A program made the translations under genes and the position numbers. From the NCBI GenBank assembly GCA_016931315.1, contig JAFGFB010000023.1:1-33261 (forward strand): a stretch of 33,261 bases of DNA, given 5' to 3'. Each line of letters starts with the position of its first letter. The stretch's first letter is position 1. This stretch comes from Anaerolineae bacterium. GTDB taxonomy: Bacteria > Chloroflexota > Anaerolineae > B4-G1 > SLSP01. Positions 1 to 7,881 of this stretch are shown in pieces. Below the pieces are notes generated by a model, which saw only the letters and a list, made by a program, of their open reading frames with translations, had not been told where the DNA came from and did not search any database.

Positions 1-164
1 AGACCTGGGCGGGTGGCTACGAGACCTGGGCGGGTGGCTACGAGACCTGGGCGGGTGGCTACGAGACCTGGGCGGGTGGTTACGCTACCTGGGCGGGTGG
101 CTATGAGACCTGGGCCGGCGGTTACGAGACTTGGGCTGGCGGCTACGAAACCTGGGCGGGTGCC
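1..164 (+). repeat. 21-bp tandem repeat, about 7.8 copies
   Basis: Direct repeat with unit boundaries at 21, 42, 63, 84, 105, 126 and 147, plus a partial copy from position 1. The first copies are identical; later ones carry mostly silent changes and the last degenerates. It codes the heptad array of the truncated gene, so copy number equals protein repeat number and may vary between strains. Confidence 0.9.
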
Positions 165-263
165 ATTGGAGATCCTACCTGGGCTGCAGCTTTCGTGGAG
201 TTGCAGAACGTTCCTGGTAGCACGACGACGGTGGGCTTCAGCTGGATCAATTCTGCTGAATAA
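1..263 (+). CDS. C-terminal fragment of a protein with tandem ETWAGGY heptad repeats
   Basis: The gene enters from the left edge, so only its last 87 codons are visible; first complete codon at 3, stop TAA at 261-263. A 21-bp unit encodes the heptad ETWAGGY about seven times (1-164, one copy ATWAGGY), followed by a non-repetitive tail ending FSWINSAE. The frame is decided by the repeat itself: differences between copies fall almost entirely at third positions here (GCG/GCC/GCT for Ala, GGT/GGC for Gly, ACC/ACT for Thr, GAG/GAA, TAC/TAT), whereas the other open frame, which would read ATRPGRV, would change residues. Trp/Tyr/Gly-rich repeats suggest a secreted or surface protein, but no family is recognised. 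A terminator follows 25 bp after the stop. Confidence 0.72.
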   Translation, partial: TWAGGYETWAGGYETWAGGYETWAGGYATWAGGYETWAGGYETWAGGYETWAGAIGDPTWAAAFVELQNVPGSTTTVGFSWINSAE

Positions 264-287
264 TGTGTAGCACGGTATCTGGATGCA

Positions 288-322
288 AACAGGCGGGAGT
301 GTTAACTCTCGCCTGTTTTTTT
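288..322 (+). terminator. Rho-independent terminator of the repeat-protein gene
   Basis: A 13-bp stem (288-300 with 305-317, one G-U pair) with a GTTA loop runs into seven T's (316-322), 25 bp after the stop codon at 263. This is a textbook intrinsic terminator. Confidence 0.9.
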
Positions 323-381
323 CTACAGTGGCAAAATCGGCTAGATCACTCAAAAACCCCCCTGCGCTTCTCTCCGCGAGC

Positions 382-414
382 GTGATTTTTGCGGGCGCAG
401 CCCGCAAAAATCAC
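382..414. repeat. Perfect intergenic palindrome (GTG-T-run / A-run-CAC type)
   Basis: Fifteen perfectly paired bases (382-396 with 400-414) around a 3-nt loop GCA. The left arm starts GTGATTTTT and the right arm ends AAAAATCAC, with a GC core. There is no T-run outside the stem on either strand, so it is not an ordinary terminator. It lies between two converging genes, and similar palindromes occur at 7672, 28257 and 30587. The rest of 323-502 shows nothing else. Confidence 0.75.
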
Positions 415-502
415 AAAAAAGTTACCTCTTTGTGTTCTTGCATCGCCCATATGCTCGTTAGTCTAGCCACTATTGCCGCTCTAGTTTTTTTAACTTCACG
501 CT

Positions 503-3500
503 TCACGAGTTTGGTGTGCACTCTCTTTCTATTTGGGCAAGGGCGATGTCTGTTTCTTTTATATCTGTTGCTGCGCCTAAACGTGTGAAGGTCTCGCGAA
601 TTTCCAAAAGCTCCTCACGCGCTTGCTGTGTCCAACCGCGCGCGTGGTGAAATCTTGCTCTCCAGTAGCAGCTGTGGGCTTCATCAATAACCGCACCGCT
701 TTGGTGCAACAGTCGAATGCTTTCTTCTATATGATCCTGAGCGCGGTCAAAATCCCCATGGGTTTGCGCCAGGCGTGCAAGCAGCATCTCACAGCGTCCC
801 CTTTCTACTGCGGCTTCGGCTTCGTTTCTTCCATGAGCTTGCAGTAGTTCGCAGCTGGCCGCGCTTGCTTCTTGCGCCGAATCCAGTTTTCCTTGTTCGA
901 GGTTGAGCAATCCGCGCAGGAATTGTGTATTTGCCAGCTCTATCTGCCCGCGCGCTCCGGTGTCTTTGTAAAGGCTGATTGCCGTGTTGAGATGTTGGGC
1001 GCTCTTGTTCCACTGTTTGCGTAACAAATACATCCGTCCCAGGCTGCGGTGCGCCTGTGCCAGGTGATAAGGGTTGGCGAGTTGTTGCGCCAACTTCAAA
1101 TCCCATAAAAGATGGCGTTCGGCTTCCTCCCAATTTCCAAAATCGGTATACAGCACACCCAGATTGGCATAGGCGATAGTAGCGCCATCTATATCTCCGA
1201 TGCGTTCAAAGATTTCTTTGCAGCGTTCATAACTGCGGAGTGCGCCTTGCCAATCTCCCTGGTTTTTTCTGAGGATGCCGAGGTTGTTCTGTGGACGTGC
1301 CATGCCGACGATATCGCCAATCTGCTCCAACAATTCCAGGGATTTCTGAACCGCAACCGTGGCTTTTTCCAGATTGCCTTGCGTATAATAAACGGCACCC
1401 AACCGGTTAAAGATTGCAGATAAAGCACCATAGAGTTGGTGTTGGCTGGCGAGTTCCGTAGCCTCTTCCAGCCAACGCTGGGCAGCACCTAAATCGCCCT
1501 GGCGCAGCGATAACCAGCCGAGTTCTGAGGTGAGTTGCGCTTCCACCTTGGGCAGGGAGTGTGGCGCCAGATGAATTTGCGCCAACCCTTGCCGCAACCA
1601 AATCTCCGCCTCCTGCTGATTGCCCTTCTTGTTCCACACCTGCCCTAACTTCAGCATGACTTCAGCGTTATCTTCCAGGGCGTGCTCGACCTGATTTTCT
1701 AAGGCGGCGCGATAACATGCAATTGCTTCTTCGTAGTTGCCGATATGTTGATTGATATCGCCCAGGCCAATATTGGCTTGACGCCGCTCACTGGCATAGG
1801 TTTCGACATGTTGCGCCAGCTGTAGGGCGCGGCTGTAATATTCTAGTGCCTCACGGTTGGCAAAGCGTTGGCGCGCCCGGTCGCCAGCCTGGAGCATGTA
1901 ACTCAATGCTTTACTACGGTCGCCAGCGCGATCGTAGTGCAAGGCAAGAACTTCGGTTTGGGAGGCGAGGTCAGGCGCAAAGAGATATTCAATCGCTTCG
2001 GCAATATTGCGGTGCAGGAGTGGTCGTTGGCTGCGCAGCAGGCTACTATAGATCGTCTCTTGGGTGAGGATATGGCGGAAGGCATAGACGTGCTCGCCCG
2101 CCTCATGTCGCTCTACTAACAAGCCCATCTCCGTGAGGCGTTCCAGTGCGGGCACGACATTGGCGTTACCCTGTTGGCGACGGCGCATTTCATTCAGCAG
2201 GCTGGCTGAGAATTGTAAGCCGATAACGGCTGCATCGCGCAGAATCGTTCGCAAGTCTTCGGGCAGCCGGTCTACGCGCGCCATCATCAACCCTCGCAGA
2301 GTGGTGGGAATTTCCAGAGTCTCCATGCTGACAACTGAATTGACCTGCCACTGCCCGTTTTGGGCGTGCACCAGCTCGCGTTCAATAAGTGTGCGCACAA
2401 ACTCTTCAATGTAGAAAGGATTGCCTTCGGCGCGAGTGAGTAGAAGTTCGATGAAGCCTTCAGGAAGCTCGTGCAGGTTGATGAGGTTTCCGAGCAGCGC
2501 GCGGCTATCCTCATCCGAGAGCGGATTGATGTTGATCTCGGTGAGCGTGGGGCTTGTCTCTCCGCCTGTGATAGGCGCCCAGGCTAGCGGTGTCTCTGGG
2601 TGTGGACGCGTGATGATGCACAACAGCAAGGGGGTTTCGCGCGTCAATGGCAAAAGTGCGTTCAGCATGTCACGGGAAAGGTCATCGGCCCAGTGGAAGT
2701 CTTCAAAGATCAGAAGGAGCGGGCGCTCAGTGCTGAAGTGCAACACCCATTCGCGCATCGCCAGTATGGTCAGTTTCTTGATCTGTTCTGGTTCCAACTG
2801 ACTGAATGCTTTAACCTCTTCAGTGTTGGAATGCAGTCCCAGAATTGTACGCAGATGTGGGCGCAGGTCAGGGGATACATAGCGTTCCAGCGTTTGCAGT
2901 CCGGAAGGTATGGTGCGCAGCGCATCTTTCAGCAGGGAGCGGAAGATTCCATAGCCCGTGCCTTGGGCATAGGGTAATCCCCGTCCCTGAAATATAGTGG
3001 TATGGCCCGGCGCCAGCGTTGCGAGCCACTCTGAAACCAGGCGCGTTTTGCCAATACCGGCTTCGCCGCGGATAACGATGATATGTCCCTGTTGTTGCGT
3101 TAGAAAGTCTGTGCTCGCTTGGACGAGCTGGGTAAACTCGGTTTCGTGTCCCAGGAAGATAGGGCGCGTCCCCGCCAAGCCGCGAACCGAAAGCGGCATA
3201 GCTCGCTCGCTCAACAAGTCGTAAATCTGAAGCGGTGTATCTAGCCCGCGAATCGCCATTTCGCCAAGCGCATGATAATTGAACAGCGCTTGGGTTTGCA
3301 GATAGATGCGCTCGCTGACGAGAATGTGACCCGGTTGGGCATGGGATTCTAGCCTGGCGGCAAGGTTGACGGTCTCGCCGATAACGGTGTAGGCAGCCTG
3401 CGCTTGAGTACCTAGAATACCGGCAACACAAGGACCACAGTTGATGCCGATACGGATTTGAATGGGGGCGCCGAGACGGGTTTGTGTGATGGGGGCAAAT

Positions 3501-4015
3501 TCCGCGGCGGCGCGTTGCATATCGAGCGCTGTACGCACTGCCAGCTCGGCGTCATTTTCATGTGCGACCGGTGCTCCAAAGACCGCCATTAGGCCATCAC
3601 CGGTGAATTTATCCACCAATCCATCGTAGCGATGCACGCAGGCGACTAACAACCCCAAAAAGTCATTGATGAGCTTGAACACCGATTCGGCATCGAGCGA
3701 GGCTGAGAGATGCGTGAAGTTGACGGCGTCCACAAAGAGCACGGCGACTTCACGGCGCTCGCCGCGCAATCCTTCCGGGTCGTGCAGCAGGTTTTCAGCT
3801 ACGACCCACGGGAGGAAGCGTCGCAGTCGTTCGATGGCTTCTTCCGCAGTGACTACGGAGTTTGTTGGTAGAGCCTCTTCGCCACGCAGGCGCAACATGC
3901 TACCACAATTGTTGCAGTACCGGGCTTCTGGTGGGTTAAGACTGCCGCAGCGCACGCAGCGCTGTGTCATCTCTGCAGAAGGCGTCTCATCATACAACGG
4001 AAGAACCATATTCAT
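503..4015 (-). CDS. Zinc-ribbon class III nucleotidyl cyclase / AAA ATPase / TPR protein
   Basis: A 1170-residue cytosolic multidomain signalling protein. Cys20, 23, 34 and 37 form an N-terminal zinc ribbon. Residues 85-245 are a class III cyclase domain with metal-binding Asp96 and Asp140, purine-contact Lys136, and transition-state Asn217 and Arg221. The second substrate-specifying residue is Thr210 (in YTVIGE), the Lys/Thr pairing of class IIIb cyclases, the group that includes bicarbonate-responsive enzymes. An AAA/STAND-type ATPase follows (Walker A GEAGIGKT 317-324; Walker B LLLIFED with Asp439), then TPRs from about residue 690 to the end. The plan resembles mammalian soluble adenylyl cyclase and bacterial cyclase/ATPase/TPR proteins. 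Product is probably cAMP, since Lys136 is kept; this was not proven. No signal peptide or TM. An ATG one codon before the internal ATG at residue 3 is used. Confidence 0.93.
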   Translation of the reverse strand: MNMVLPLYDETPSAEMTQRCVRCGSLNPPEARYCNNCGSMLRLRGEEALPTNSVVTAEEAIERLRRFLPWVVAENLLHDPEGLRGERREVAVLFVDAVNFTHLSASLDAESVFKLINDFLGLLVACVHRYDGLVDKFTGDGLMAVFGAPVAHENDAELAVRTALDMQRAAAEFAPITQTRLGAPIQIRIGINCGPCVAGILGTQAQAAYTVIGETVNLAARLESHAQPGHILVSERIYLQTQALFNYHALGEMAIRGLDTPLQIYDLLSERAMPLSVRGLAGTRPIFLGHETEFTQLVQASTDFLTQQQGHIIVIRGEAGIGKTRLVSEWLATLAPGHTTIFQGRGLPYAQGTGYGIFRSLLKDALRTIPSGLQTLERYVSPDLRPHLRTILGLHSNTEEVKAFSQLEPEQIKKLTILAMREWVLHFSTERPLLLIFEDFHWADDLSRDMLNALLPLTRETPLLLCIITRPHPETPLAWAPITGGETSPTLTEININPLSDEDSRALLGNLINLHELPEGFIELLLTRAEGNPFYIEEFVRTLIERELVHAQNGQWQVNSVVSMETLEIPTTLRGLMMARVDRLPEDLRTILRDAAVIGLQFSASLLNEMRRRQQGNANVVPALERLTEMGLLVERHEAGEHVYAFRHILTQETIYSSLLRSQRPLLHRNIAEAIEYLFAPDLASQTEVLALHYDRAGDRSKALSYMLQAGDRARQRFANREALEYYSRALQLAQHVETYASERRQANIGLGDINQHIGNYEEAIACYRAALENQVEHALEDNAEVMLKLGQVWNKKGNQQEAEIWLRQGLAQIHLAPHSLPKVEAQLTSELGWLSLRQGDLGAAQRWLEEATELASQHQLYGALSAIFNRLGAVYYTQGNLEKATVAVQKSLELLEQIGDIVGMARPQNNLGILRKNQGDWQGALRSYERCKEIFERIGDIDGATIAYANLGVLYTDFGNWEEAERHLLWDLKLAQQLANPYHLAQAHRSLGRMYLLRKQWNKSAQHLNTAISLYKDTGARGQIELANTQFLRGLLNLEQGKLDSAQEASAASCELLQAHGRNEAEAAVERGRCEMLLARLAQTHGDFDRAQDHIEESIRLLHQSGAVIDEAHSCYWRARFHHARGWTQQAREELLEIRETFTRLGAATDIKETDIALAQIERECTPNS

Positions 4016-4058
4016 ACCTTAAATCAACGTTGGGCTTCAATGTGCCAATCCACTCTAT

Positions 4059-4087
4059 AGTTTACCATCCTTTTTTAGATTTGTCAC
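4059..4087 (-). promoter_or_regulatory. Candidate sigma-70 promoter of the cyclase gene
   Basis: On the minus strand GTGACA (4082-4087), a 17-nt spacer and TAAACT (4059-4064) precede the start codon at 4015 by about 45 bp. The -35 has one mismatch to TTGACA; the -10 is only partial. Confidence 0.4.
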
Positions 4088-4153
4088 GCCCTAAAAAGAT
4101 TAAATCTTGGTAAGGGACGGTGATTGTGTAGAATACTCATATTGTGGTGTGGT

Positions 4154-4181
4154 TTGACAAAGCGGGTCTTCGGGGGATACT
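4154..4181 (+). promoter_or_regulatory. Candidate sigma-70 promoter of the AEC transporter gene
   Basis: A perfect TTGACA at 4154-4159, a 16-nt spacer and GATACT at 4176-4181 (4 of 6 to consensus). It points toward the transporter and would leave a leader of roughly 70 nt to the ATG at 4262. Confidence 0.5.
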
Positions 4182-4261
4182 TGTCGCTGCAAGGGGTTGA
4201 GAGGCGTTGAGCCTTTCCTCCTTATGTGCCCGATATTTTCAATAGAGTGGTAGTTTCTGCG

Positions 4262-5173
4262 ATGCAAATTCTGGTCAATGTGGTTTTACCCGTGTTCCTG
4301 GTGTCTGGAGGTGTGGCATTATTGCAGTCACGCCTGCGGCTTAGTGGCGATGCTGTGGCTCAGATTGGGCTGCTCATTTTTGTCCCCGCGTTGACGTTGC
4401 GGGCGCTTCTGGAGGCTGAGGGCGCCATCGGTGAGATGCTGCGGGTTACCCTGGCGGTAATCATAGTGCTGGTGATATTGCTGGCGCTTTCGGAGCTGGC
4501 ATCCCGGTGGTTGCACCTTGGGCGTCCTCAACGGGGTGCATTGGTGAGCTCTGTGGTATTGGGCAATGCCGGGGCTTTTGCCTTGCCTGTGCTGGTTTTT
4601 GTCTTTGGCGATGCGGCATTCTTGCCGGGGATGTTCCACGTGATTTTGTTCAACGTGTTGTTGCTGCCGCTGGTGAGCATCTATCTTGCCGCGCTACAGC
4701 AGGCGTCTCTAGGTAGTGCGCTACAGCGTGTGGCGCGCACGCCAGTGGTTTATGCCGCCGTTGTGGGAACCTTGATCCGCTTGAGTGGCGTGACTGTGCC
4801 CGAGCCATTGCTCAGGGCGATTGCCCTCATCGCTGATGGCGCTATTCCGTTGATGTTGGTGCTGTTGGGTGTGCAACTGGCGGAAACCTTTGAGGGTGGG
4901 TTACATCTTAATCGCGCCCCTGCGCTAGGAGTGCTGGTTGCTTTGCGTTTGGCTATTGCGCCATTAGCTGCATTGGGGGCGGCAGCCCTGCTGGGTATTG
5001 AGGGGGTGGCGCGTGTCGCGTTGGTTATCAATGCCGGAATGTCCACTGCAATTCTAGCAGGCGCCCTGGCACGTGATTATGCCGCCGATATGCCTCTGGC
5101 AACTCTGGGTGTGCTCACCACGACCATTTTGAGTTTGGGCACCACCACGCTGTGGTTGAACTGGTTACTTTGA
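4262..5173 (+). CDS. AEC (auxin efflux carrier) family transporter
   Basis: An integral membrane protein of 303 residues, nearly all hydrophobic helices, with the split repeat of the AEC/PIN-like bile-acid-transporter fold: an N-terminal block starting ILVNVVLPVFLVSGG, a charged linker around the middle, and a second block with the conserved small-residue stretch INAGMSTAILAGALARDY near the end. Bacterial relatives export or import small organic acids such as malate; the substrate cannot be told here. I prefer ATG 4262 because family members begin right at the first helix; an in-frame GTG at 4226 would add 12 residues, and neither has a good ribosome binding site. It stands alone between the divergent cyclase gene and exonuclease III. 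Confidence 0.85.
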   Translation: MQILVNVVLPVFLVSGGVALLQSRLRLSGDAVAQIGLLIFVPALTLRALLEAEGAIGEMLRVTLAVIIVLVILLALSELASRWLHLGRPQRGALVSSVVLGNAGAFALPVLVFVFGDAAFLPGMFHVILFNVLLLPLVSIYLAALQQASLGSALQRVARTPVVYAAVVGTLIRLSGVTVPEPLLRAIALIADGAIPLMLVLLGVQLAETFEGGLHLNRAPALGVLVALRLAIAPLAALGAAALLGIEGVARVALVINAGMSTAILAGALARDYAADMPLATLGVLTTTILSLGTTTLWLNWLL

Positions 5174-5316
5174 AGCGGCGGTTTGGCTCATGGGGGGCTG
5201 AAGCATAGTTCAACTGGGGGCGAACGGGCTTTATCATTGCGTCGCAGCGACATGAGAGACTCACCTGCAATCTGTAACACTTGCGTATCAGAAAATCGCG
5301 AACTGGAGGTAGACCT

Positions 5317-6099
5317 GTGTTCAAGATAGCAACGTTCAATGCAAATTCCATTCGCACGCGGATGCCTGTTATCCTGGATTGGCTGGCGCGTGAGGAACCT
5401 GATGTGCTTTGTGTGCAAGAAACCAAGGTGCAGGATAAAGATTTCCCGGCGGCGGATATTGAGACTGTCGGCTATCAGGTTATCTTCCGTGGGCAGAAGG
5501 CACATGCAGGTGTCGCTATCATTAGCCGCGAGGCTCCAGAGCAGGTAGGGGCGGGCTTCGATGATGGCGGAAGCCCCGATGAGCCGCGCTTCTTGCGTGC
5601 TGTGTATCGTGGTATCCTGGTGTTGAATACCTACGTTCCTCAGGGACGCGAGCCAGACTCCGAACACTTCCAGTATAAATTAAACTGGTTCCAGCGCTTA
5701 CGCGCTTTTCTTGAGCGGCATTATTCGCCTGAGATGCCCCTGGTTTGGGTAGGAGATTTCAATGTCGCCACCGACGACATGGATGTCTATGACCCGGTGG
5801 GCTTGCGTGGGCATGTGGATTTCCACCCGGATGCGCAGGCAGCTCTGGAAGAGGTGCGGCGTTGGGGTTTTGTGGATGTGTTTCGCCAGTTCCACCCCGG
5901 AGAACCGGGACATTTCAGTTATTGGGACTATCGCGCGCGGAATCCTGTGGAACGTGGCATCGGCTGGCGCATTGATCATATCTGGACGACGCCATCCCTG
6001 GCGGAGCAGGCAACTGCTTGCTGGATAGATGTTGAGGCTCGCAAGGGTGAACGCCCCTCGGATCATACCTTCATGGTTGCCGAGTTTGCTTCACTGTAG
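5317..6099 (+). CDS. xth: Exodeoxyribonuclease III (AP endonuclease)
   Basis: A 260-residue EEP-superfamily nuclease that cuts DNA 5' of abasic sites and removes 3' blocking groups in base-excision repair. All family signatures are present: Asn7 in FNANSIR, metal-binding Glu35 in QETKV, Tyr106 in NTYVPQG, Asp147 and Asn149 in GDFNVA, Asp220-His221 in RIDHIW, and the terminal catalytic Asp249-His250 in PSDHTF. The start is set at GTG 5317 because GGAGGT lies 6 nt upstream and the protein then begins MFKIATFN, as expected; the longer frame from TTG 5281 lacks this support. It is the usual length for the ExoA/Xth family. No operon partner is evident. Confidence 0.95.
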   Translation: MFKIATFNANSIRTRMPVILDWLAREEPDVLCVQETKVQDKDFPAADIETVGYQVIFRGQKAHAGVAIISREAPEQVGAGFDDGGSPDEPRFLRAVYRGILVLNTYVPQGREPDSEHFQYKLNWFQRLRAFLERHYSPEMPLVWVGDFNVATDDMDVYDPVGLRGHVDFHPDAQAALEEVRRWGFVDVFRQFHPGEPGHFSYWDYRARNPVERGIGWRIDHIWTTPSLAEQATACWIDVEARKGERPSDHTFMVAEFASL

Positions 6100-6189
6100 A
6101 GCTGGTTACGCCGTTGTGAGCGATGACAGGGATATTTTCTTGGCCGTTATTTTCTACTCTTTGCTACCGATATTTTAAGAAGGAGAAGG

Positions 6190-6684
6190 ATGATGAATCA
6201 CGTAGGCTCTGAAGTGCAAAATGGACAGCAAGCTTTCGCCACACTGGGCACATTTCTGGATGAGGATGGGTGGTACCCACAGCAGATCGAGGAACGCACT
6301 ATTTACCGTGTCGGTTTCGAGGGTAAGAATGGGCGTTATTCCTGTTTTGCTCAAATTCGGCTGGATTTGGAGCAGTTCTTATTTTACGCGATTGCTCCAA
6401 CCAAAGCTCCCGAAGCCACACGGGCTGCGGTGGCAGAGTTTTTGACTCGCGCCAATTACGGTCTTCGTATTGGTAATTTCGAAATGGACTACTCTGATGG
6501 TGAGATGCGTTATAAGAGCAGTCTGGATTTTGAGGGCGCCTTGTTGACGCCTGCCTTGATTCGCAATGCCATCTACCCGGCGGTACAGACGCTGGATCGT
6601 TACCTCCCCGGTTTTATGTCCGTTATTTATGGCGGGCAAACGCCCGAGGCAGCGATCCAGGCGATCGAGGGTAACGCTGCCTGA
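6190..6684 (+). CDS. YbjN-domain protein
   Basis: A soluble 164-residue protein of the YbjN superfamily, which shares the fold of type III secretion chaperones. It starts with a helical segment plus the strand pattern RTIYRVGFEGKNGRYSCFAQI, has a central FLTRANYGLRIGNFEMDYSDGEMRYKS section typical of YbjN (asparagine-tyrosine-glycine followed by an acidic strand), and ends in an amphipathic helix. Family members are thought to bind and stabilise partner proteins, but no single function is established. A strong AGAAGGAGAAGG ribosome binding site precedes tandem ATGs at 6190 and 6193. It lies 90 bp after xth and 113 bp before the acetyltransferase gene. Confidence 0.75.
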   Translation: MMNHVGSEVQNGQQAFATLGTFLDEDGWYPQQIEERTIYRVGFEGKNGRYSCFAQIRLDLEQFLFYAIAPTKAPEATRAAVAEFLTRANYGLRIGNFEMDYSDGEMRYKSSLDFEGALLTPALIRNAIYPAVQTLDRYLPGFMSVIYGGQTPEAAIQAIEGNAA

Positions 6685-6797
6685 GATGCAGGCTGTGGGT
6701 TTCCAGGGGCTGACGACGCCTCTGGCGTGCTCTGTATCGCACGTTTCAGGGCTACACAGCGCCAATTTATCGCAGCGGAGGAGAGTGTCGCTTCGCT

Positions 6798-7571
6798 GTG
6801 CCGCATTTTAGCAACTGGGGGGAGCTCTTGACAGAGACGCTACGAGGTGCAATTGCGCCAGCGTGTGGGAAATGTTGTGGTGAGTGTGTTTGTGCGGAAG
6901 CCGTGGCGGGGCAACTTAGCCCTACATCCGGCATATTTGCGCGCTTGCGCGAAGATGTGCAAACTGTATGGGCTAAGGATCCCGCGGCGCGTAGCGTCTT
7001 TGAGATCCTCACTTGTTATCCGGGACTTCATGCGATTTGGCTGCATAGGGTTGCCCATACCTTGTGGCAGTGGAACCTGCGTTGGTTGCCGCGCTTTACC
7101 TCGCATGTTGCACGCTGGCTTACCGGCGTCGAGATTCATCCCGGTGCGCAGCTGGGGCGACGCGTGTTCATTGATCATGGCATGGGTGTTGTGATCGGTG
7201 AGACAGCAGAGGTTGGCAACGATGTGCTCATCTATAAGGGCGTTGTGTTGGGGGGAATTTCGCTGGCGCGAACCAAACGGCACCCTACTATCTGCAACGG
7301 CGTGGTTTTGGGTAGCAACGCCATCGTTCTGGGGCCTATCGAAGTGGGAACTGGTGCGAAAATAGGCTCAGGTTCGGTGGTGGTCAAGCCGGTGCCCGCC
7401 TGTGCTACTGTCGTTGGGGTTCCTGGGCGCGTGGTTAAGCTACACGGCGCCTCCTGCCCGCGCTTGCCCGACCTGCATCACGAGCAGCTGCCGGATGCTA
7501 TGGCGGAACGGCTAGAGCAGCTGGCGGCGCGGGTTGCGGAACTAGAAGTGCGTCTGGGACGCCAGGAGTAG
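6798..7571 (+). CDS. cysE: Serine O-acetyltransferase with Cys-rich N-terminal extension
   Basis: Transfers acetyl from acetyl-CoA to L-serine, the first step of cysteine synthesis. The core from FARLREDVQ onward matches the short EpsC/CysE class: DPAARS, then the left-handed beta-helix with EIHPGAQLGRR, IDHGMGVVIGETAEVG (catalytic Asp-His pair and hexapeptide repeats), KRHPTI and VGVPGRVV, ending in a charged helix. Family proteins normally start about at FARLRED. Here the open frame continues about 48 residues upstream and includes CGKCCGECVC, five cysteines in ten residues. The start is uncertain: GTG 6798 (longest, poor RBS), TTG 6828 (purine run just upstream), or GTG 6903, which would drop the Cys cluster. 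No cysK lies nearby. Confidence 0.9.
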   Translation: MPHFSNWGELLTETLRGAIAPACGKCCGECVCAEAVAGQLSPTSGIFARLREDVQTVWAKDPAARSVFEILTCYPGLHAIWLHRVAHTLWQWNLRWLPRFTSHVARWLTGVEIHPGAQLGRRVFIDHGMGVVIGETAEVGNDVLIYKGVVLGGISLARTKRHPTICNGVVLGSNAIVLGPIEVGTGAKIGSGSVVVKPVPACATVVGVPGRVVKLHGASCPRLPDLHHEQLPDAMAERLEQLAARVAELEVRLGRQE

Positions 7572-7585
7572 TATCTTTGTGCCAG

Positions 7586-7615
7586 ACACCCGCGGACCGC
7601 AAGGTCCGCGGGTGT
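7586..7615 (+). terminator. GNRA-capped hairpin after cysE, likely terminator
   Basis: A perfect 13-bp stem (586-598 with 603-615 of the 7-kb block) closed by a GCAA tetraloop, 15 bp after the cysE stop. The T content downstream is weak (GTTTC), so termination efficiency is uncertain, but position and stability suit an end-of-transcript hairpin. Confidence 0.6.
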
Positions 7616-7671
7616 GTTTCAACTTGGGGTAAAAACAAGCCTGTCATCAGACAAAAGCCTTTTCTTTTTTT

Positions 7672-7715
7672 GTGGATTTTTCGTGGCGGGGCGAGACCTG
7701 CCGCGAAAAACCCAC
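7672..7715. repeat. Imperfect intergenic palindrome (GTG-T-run / A-run-CAC type)
   Basis: A 19-position stem (7672-7690 with 7697-7715) with two G-U pairs and one A-C mismatch around a 6-nt loop. The left arm begins GTGGATTTTT and the right arm ends AAAAACCCAC, the same plan as the perfect palindromes at 382, 28257 and 30587. The stretch 7572-7786 contains no gene. Confidence 0.6.
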
Positions 7716-7786
7716 ATCTTCTGCGTCCTTTATGGGCGCTTGAAATTGTCACCCCCGCGTGAAATGTGCCTCGGTTCACCGATTTG

Positions 7787-7815
7787 TTGACATTCGGGGC
7801 AACTCCGTCTATGAT
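7787..7815 (+). promoter_or_regulatory. Strong sigma-70 promoter of the ECF/anti-sigma operon
   Basis: A perfect TTGACA (7787-7792), a 17-nt spacer and TATGAT (7810-7815, 5 of 6). Transcription would start near 7822, leaving a leader of about 60 nt to the ECF start at 7882. The match is to the housekeeping sigma factor, so basal expression need not depend on the ECF factor. Confidence 0.75.
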
Positions 7816-7881
7816 GAAGTTGCAATTCACCCGTGAACTTTCGCGGTTCTGTGTGCATGTAACCTTCAGTGAGGAAACTAG

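Noticed and set aside
13-270. ORF reading ATRPGRV repeats from an ATG
   Set aside because: Differences between repeat copies are silent in the ETWAGGY frame and replace residues in this one, so this frame is a shadow.
382-414. Palindrome as a transcription terminator
   Set aside because: T's lie on the 5' side of the stem and A's on the 3' side on both strands, opposite to an intrinsic terminator.
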